From Akkermansiaceae bacterium (GTDB taxonomy: Bacteria > Verrucomicrobiota > Verrucomicrobiia > Verrucomicrobiales > Akkermansiaceae): DNA of 64,000 nucleotides. The translations under genes and the position numbers were made by a program. The notes under the pieces were generated by a model. It did not search any database, was not told where the DNA came from, and was given only the letters and a program-made list of their open reading frames with translations. Below are positions 61,064 through 64,000 of the stretch, in pieces (position 1 is the first letter of the stretch; each line of letters starts with the position of its first letter). Location of the stretch: positions 1-64,000 of the forward strand of contig CAJJBR010000014.1 in the NCBI GenBank assembly GCA_905182475.1, given 5' to 3'.

Positions 61064-61099
61064 AATGCGCAGTGAACGGTTTTGCTATATGTTTGTCAC

Positions 61100-62575
61100 A
61101 TGGGAGCTGTGACGGTAGCGGAAATGCGGGAGATCGAAGGGCGTGCGATGGGTAGCGGCACGACCGAAGGCGAACTCATGGAGCGGGCAGGAGTTGCGCT
61201 GGGAAATGCAATTGGTAGGCAATATCCACAAACGCGAGCTGCAGTTGCCTATATTGGAAAGGGTCACAATTCGGGTGATGCGTTGATTGCGCTGCGAGTA
61301 TTGCACAAGGATTTTGGATGGGAAATTGCTGTGAGATCTGCATATCCGGCGGACACGTGGGCGGAGCTGACGAGGCGGCAGTGGGATGTTTCGGGGTTGG
61401 AAAGAACTCTGGTGGAGCCTCCCATAGACAGGTTCGTGGGGACTGTTCTACTCTTGGATGGATTGCTGGGGATCGGTGCGAAGGGTGCCCTGAGGGAACC
61501 GTTGGCTGGGCTCGCTAGGGAAATGGAATGGCTGAGAAATACGCGGGGCTTTCAGGTTGCTGCTGTGGATTTACCCTCCGGCGTGGATCCCGATAGCGGT
61601 GAGATTTTTCCTGGTGCGGTGACTGCCGATCGCACGTTTATGATAGGCGAAGCGAAGCGCGGCCTTCTGTTGGGCTGCGCGGCGAATTCTACCGGAGCCT
61701 TGGCACTAGTGGACGTGGAAGGGCTGTCAGGAGAGGGCGAGGATATGCAGGTGATTTGTCCGCAGAGGATGGATTTTGGAAAAATCCCGAGGCTTTTCGA
61801 TTTTCACAAGGGCAAGGCCGGAAGGATCGGGATACTTGCAGGGTCGCCGGAGTTTACCGGGGCAGCTCTGATTTCGACGCTAGGAGCGCTTGCAGCGGGA
61901 GGGGGGCTGGTTACGTTATACTCTCCCTCCAGCGCCAGTGATGCGATCCGTTCGCGGTTGCCACTGGAGGCGATGTGCAAGTCTTGCGACGATCCAACCG
62001 CCCTTCTCAGCGAACGGCTTGATGCCTTGGTCGTGGGGCCGGGGCTGGGTGAAATGCTCGGCAATTTTGAAGCAGGAGTAATTGAACTGATTTCTTCGAC
62101 TCGGGTGCCTATGGTGATCGATGCGGATGGGCTGAACCTGATCTCAAAGCGTCAGATAAAAACGGATGAACGTCACATCCTGACGCCTCATCCTGGTGAA
62201 TTCGAGCGGCTTGCCGGAAAGATGGAGGGGCAGTCCCGTGAAGAAGCGGCAAAGACATTTTCGTTCGCAAGCAGATCGGTTCTCCTTTTGAAAGGTGCCC
62301 GGACGATTGTGGCGAAAAGAGACCAGTCTCTCAGAATCAATAGCACGGGCAATCCGGGGATGGCGAACGGGGGACAAGGTGACTTGCTGTCCGGAGTCAT
62401 CGGGGCACTGCTCGCGCAAGGAATGGAAGGGTTCGATGCTGCATCTCTTGGAGCGTGGCTATGCGGGCGAGCTGCCGAAATTTCCGTGGAGGAAAACGGC
62501 TCTCCCTCAAGGGCTACCGACGTGGCTAGAAAACTTGGTATAGCCGAGCTAGATTGGCGTGGGGGCAACCGGTAA
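61100..62575 (+). CDS. nnr: Bifunctional NAD(P)H-hydrate epimerase/ADP-dependent dehydratase
   Basis: From ATG 61100 the protein has 491 residues. The N-terminal YjeF epimerase domain (about 1-215) has AEMREIEGRAM, GKGHNSGDALIALR and AVDLPSGVDPDSGEIF. The C-terminal carbohydrate-kinase-like dehydratase (about 225-490) has AGSPEFTGAALIST, DADGLNL, LTPHPGEFERL and GNPGMANGGQGDLLSGVIG. It repairs hydrated NAD(P)H. The length and domain order are standard. Confidence 0.95.
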   Translation: MGAVTVAEMREIEGRAMGSGTTEGELMERAGVALGNAIGRQYPQTRAAVAYIGKGHNSGDALIALRVLHKDFGWEIAVRSAYPADTWAELTRRQWDVSGLERTLVEPPIDRFVGTVLLLDGLLGIGAKGALREPLAGLAREMEWLRNTRGFQVAAVDLPSGVDPDSGEIFPGAVTADRTFMIGEAKRGLLLGCAANSTGALALVDVEGLSGEGEDMQVICPQRMDFGKIPRLFDFHKGKAGRIGILAGSPEFTGAALISTLGALAAGGGLVTLYSPSSASDAIRSRLPLEAMCKSCDDPTALLSERLDALVVGPGLGEMLGNFEAGVIELISSTRVPMVIDADGLNLISKRQIKTDERHILTPHPGEFERLAGKMEGQSREEAAKTFSFASRSVLLLKGARTIVAKRDQSLRINSTGNPGMANGGQGDLLSGVIGALLAQGMEGFDAASLGAWLCGRAAEISVEENGSPSRATDVARKLGIAELDWRGGNR

Positions 62576-62928
62576 ATCCGGTATTCGCGTGCTAGGGCGA
62601 TTGAGGTCGGTGATGTTTTTCTCGCTCAAAGAGTGTTCTGCGAAGTTTCCTCAGGGATGATCTTCTTTTCGATACGCTGTCATTTTCTTGAACCCGGCGC
62701 GGCGGCGCCTTACCTCGAGAGCCTGTTCCTTGCGCTTGGTGTCTGTTGCGCAATCCGACAGTGATTCAAGATGGAGTCTCGCATAGTGGGTCATTGCCTG
62801 GTCATGGCTGCCAAGAGGAATAAACCTGCGCCCAAATACTTCGCTAGCGAAGAATACGGAGTGAACGGATCCGTTCCAGTCTGCTCTCGACCGCTCCGGC
62901 TAGGGGAGTATGGTGTCGCGAGAGTAAT
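62576..62928. other. Intergenic stretch with one possible minus-strand coding remnant
   Basis: Apart from the minus-strand frame described separately (62651-62902), these 353 bp between nnr and the channel gene hold nothing I recognise. Confidence 0.5.
62651..62902 (-). CDS. Possible small protein or fragment not in the ORF track
   Basis: A minus-strand frame, open from about 62902 to TGA 62651, reads in a protein-like way: GSVHSVFFASEVFGRRFIPL, then MTHYARLHLESLSDCATDTK and RRRRAGFKKMTAYRKED. The only in-frame ATGs give 47 residues or less (first at 62794). It may be a small gene with an unusual start, or the 3' part of a broken one. I recognise no family. Confidence 0.35.
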
Positions 62929-63789
62929 ATGACCGATAAAAGTCAGGAGACACTTCATGAAGAGACGGAGCCCGCCTCACCGATGCGGGAGAAAATTTGG
63001 AGGATCATTTTCCTGTCCGATACTAGGGCTGGTCAGTTGTTCGACGTCGTACTGCTGGTTCTGATCGGGGTTAGCGTTGGGGTGGTGATGCTAGAGAGCG
63101 TCGAGGGACTGAGATCAAGTTACGGGATTCAGTTCTTAATTCTGGAGTGGTTTTTCACCCTGATATTTACGTTCGAGTATGCAGTAAGGCTTGCCGTGGT
63201 GAGGAAGAAGAGCAAATACGCGCTGAGTTTCTTCGGGATCGTCGATTTGCTATCCATCCTTCCTACCTTCATCGCGATCTTGCTGACCGGCACGCAATAC
63301 CTGATGGTGATACGGATACTCAGGCTTCTGAGGATGTTCCGGGTTTTGAAAATGGCGCACCACTTCGGTCAGGCGAACGTGTTGATGAATGCGTTACGGT
63401 CTAGCGCGCCTAAGATATCGGTCTTCCTGTTCTTCATCCTCACTCTGGTTTCCATCGAGGGCACTTTGATGTATCTGGTCGAGGGGTCATCGAATTCGGG
63501 ATTCAGTTCCATTCCACAATCAATCTACTGGGCGATCGTAACTGTAACCACGGTCGGCTACGGGGATGTTGCACCGATGACCATTGTTGGGAAAATGCTT
63601 TCATCGGTGATTATGCTGAGCGGCTTTGCTATTATCGCCGTGCCAGCCGGGATTGTCACTGCCGAGATCGGAGCAGGTTTCATCAAAAAAATTGGTATGG
63701 ATAAGCGGGAATGCGGACAGTGTGGATGGAAAGGGCACGATCCGGCTGGGAACTATTGCAAGCATTGCGGGTGCAAGCTAGGTAGTTGA
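62929..63789 (+). CDS. Voltage-gated-type potassium channel with C-terminal zinc ribbon
   Basis: A 286-residue protein with a six-helix channel layout. S1-S3 lie in about 35-135. The S4-like helix (VIRILRLLRMFRVLKMA) has regularly spaced arginines. The pore has the K+ filter in IVTVTTVGYGDVAP, followed by S6 (LSSVIMLSGFAIIAVPAGIV). After S6 comes a cytoplasmic end with CGQCGWKG and YCKHCGCKLG, a four-cysteine zinc ribbon. The ribbon is an unusual addition and may control gating or assembly, which is inference. Confidence 0.92.
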   Translation: MTDKSQETLHEETEPASPMREKIWRIIFLSDTRAGQLFDVVLLVLIGVSVGVVMLESVEGLRSSYGIQFLILEWFFTLIFTFEYAVRLAVVRKKSKYALSFFGIVDLLSILPTFIAILLTGTQYLMVIRILRLLRMFRVLKMAHHFGQANVLMNALRSSAPKISVFLFFILTLVSIEGTLMYLVEGSSNSGFSSIPQSIYWAIVTVTTVGYGDVAPMTIVGKMLSSVIMLSGFAIIAVPAGIVTAEIGAGFIKKIGMDKRECGQCGWKGHDPAGNYCKHCGCKLGS

Positions 63790-63836
63790 AATGAAGGGTG
63801 ACTTGCAAGCCGTCGGCACTAGGCTAGTTGTCACGG

Positions 63837-64000
63837 ATGCACATACCGACATTGATTGCGAGAAAGAGGGAAGGGGAAGAGCTTTCCGCGGATGAGATCG
63901 GGCGGTTGGTGAACGGATATGTTAGTGGTGATGTGGCCGACTACCAGATGTCGGCCTTTGCGATGGCTGTGTATTTCAAGGGCATGTCCGCAGTGGAAAC
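63837..64000 (+). CDS. Thymidine/pyrimidine-nucleoside phosphorylase (N-terminal part, runs off the window)
   Basis: The frame from ATG 63837 reads HIPTLIARKREGEELSADEI, then RLVNGYVSGDVADYQMSAFA and MAVYFKGMS. This is the N-terminal helical domain of the thymidine phosphorylase family, which cleaves pyrimidine nucleosides with phosphate. It is too short for the ORF track because the window ends. The substrate range cannot be judged from this part. Confidence 0.88.
   Translation, partial: MHIPTLIARKREGEELSADEIGRLVNGYVSGDVADYQMSAFAMAVYFKGMSAVE

Noticed and set aside
1-64000. CRISPR array
   Set aside because: The tandem repeats present have 7- or 10-bp units without unique spacers, and no cas genes are nearby.

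Overview
The window reads as ordinary chromosome from a Gram-negative bacterium of the PVC group, most probably Verrucomicrobiota. This is an inference from overall gene style: moderately GC-rich DNA, few Shine-Dalgarno sequences, Tat-exported Gfo/Idh oxidoreductases, bactofilin, an ECF sigma/anti-sigma pair and many intergenic short tandem repeats. Lnt, a lipobox peptide, LemA and an RND pump remnant point to a two-membrane envelope. No rRNA, tRNA, CRISPR array, prophage or intact insertion sequence was seen.

Layout. 0-11.5 kb: bactofilin and an FHA protein, ychF, the rplM-rpsI operon, an Ala-rich repeat protein, a LemA/M48 protease pair, a membrane protein, ilvA and an S41 protease. 11.6-20.2 kb: a signalling block on the minus strand with a sigma-54 response regulator, a large GAF/PAS hybrid kinase, an OmpR-type regulator with its kinase, and a secreted vWA protein. 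Three of these reading frames are broken by one base each. 20.3-26.2 kb: rpsN, FmdB-like and CNNM-like proteins, a broken DUF4126 gene, panC, pgsA and an M15-like peptidase. 26.4-31.8 kb: a minus-strand run leuC, Uma2, leuD, HAD phosphatase, lnt. 32-40.8 kb: holA, small membrane proteins, a flavoprotein, a DUF2868/DUF3482 GTPase pair and miaB. 40.8-42.8 kb: a RelE-type toxin remnant, a collapsed group II intron and a Gfo/Idh gene. 43-51.4 kb: sigma/anti-sigma, a minus-strand run with hisC, dapA and an aminotransferase, a nuclease, an M23 peptidase and an MFS transporter. 51.5-59.5 kb: the accessory part, with an RND pump pseudogene split by an inverted-repeat insert, REPIN-like palindromes, a VapBC-like pair, prfB with its programmed frameshift, a beta-CASP hydrolase, a GxxExxY gene bracketed by inverted repeats, argA and three decayed envelope genes. 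59.8-64 kb: a secreted CxxCH protein, nnr, a potassium channel with a zinc ribbon, and the start of a thymidine phosphorylase.

The most unusual signal is not a gene. At about thirteen places, nearly all just upstream of a start codon, there are short arrays with a strict 7-bp period (AGTG, TTCTAA, TTTGAAT or TTCAAAA units). Most genes carrying them have no visible Shine-Dalgarno sequence. Some arrays are joined to a second, 10-bp-period repeat (ACACGGATGA). Inverted copies of that second repeat flank the GxxExxY nuclease-like gene, which makes a mobile-cassette origin worth testing.

Several accessory genes carry single-base indels (often in homopolymers) or in-frame stops, while essential genes are intact. 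This fits recent pseudogene formation, but residual sequencing error cannot be excluded from the sequence alone.
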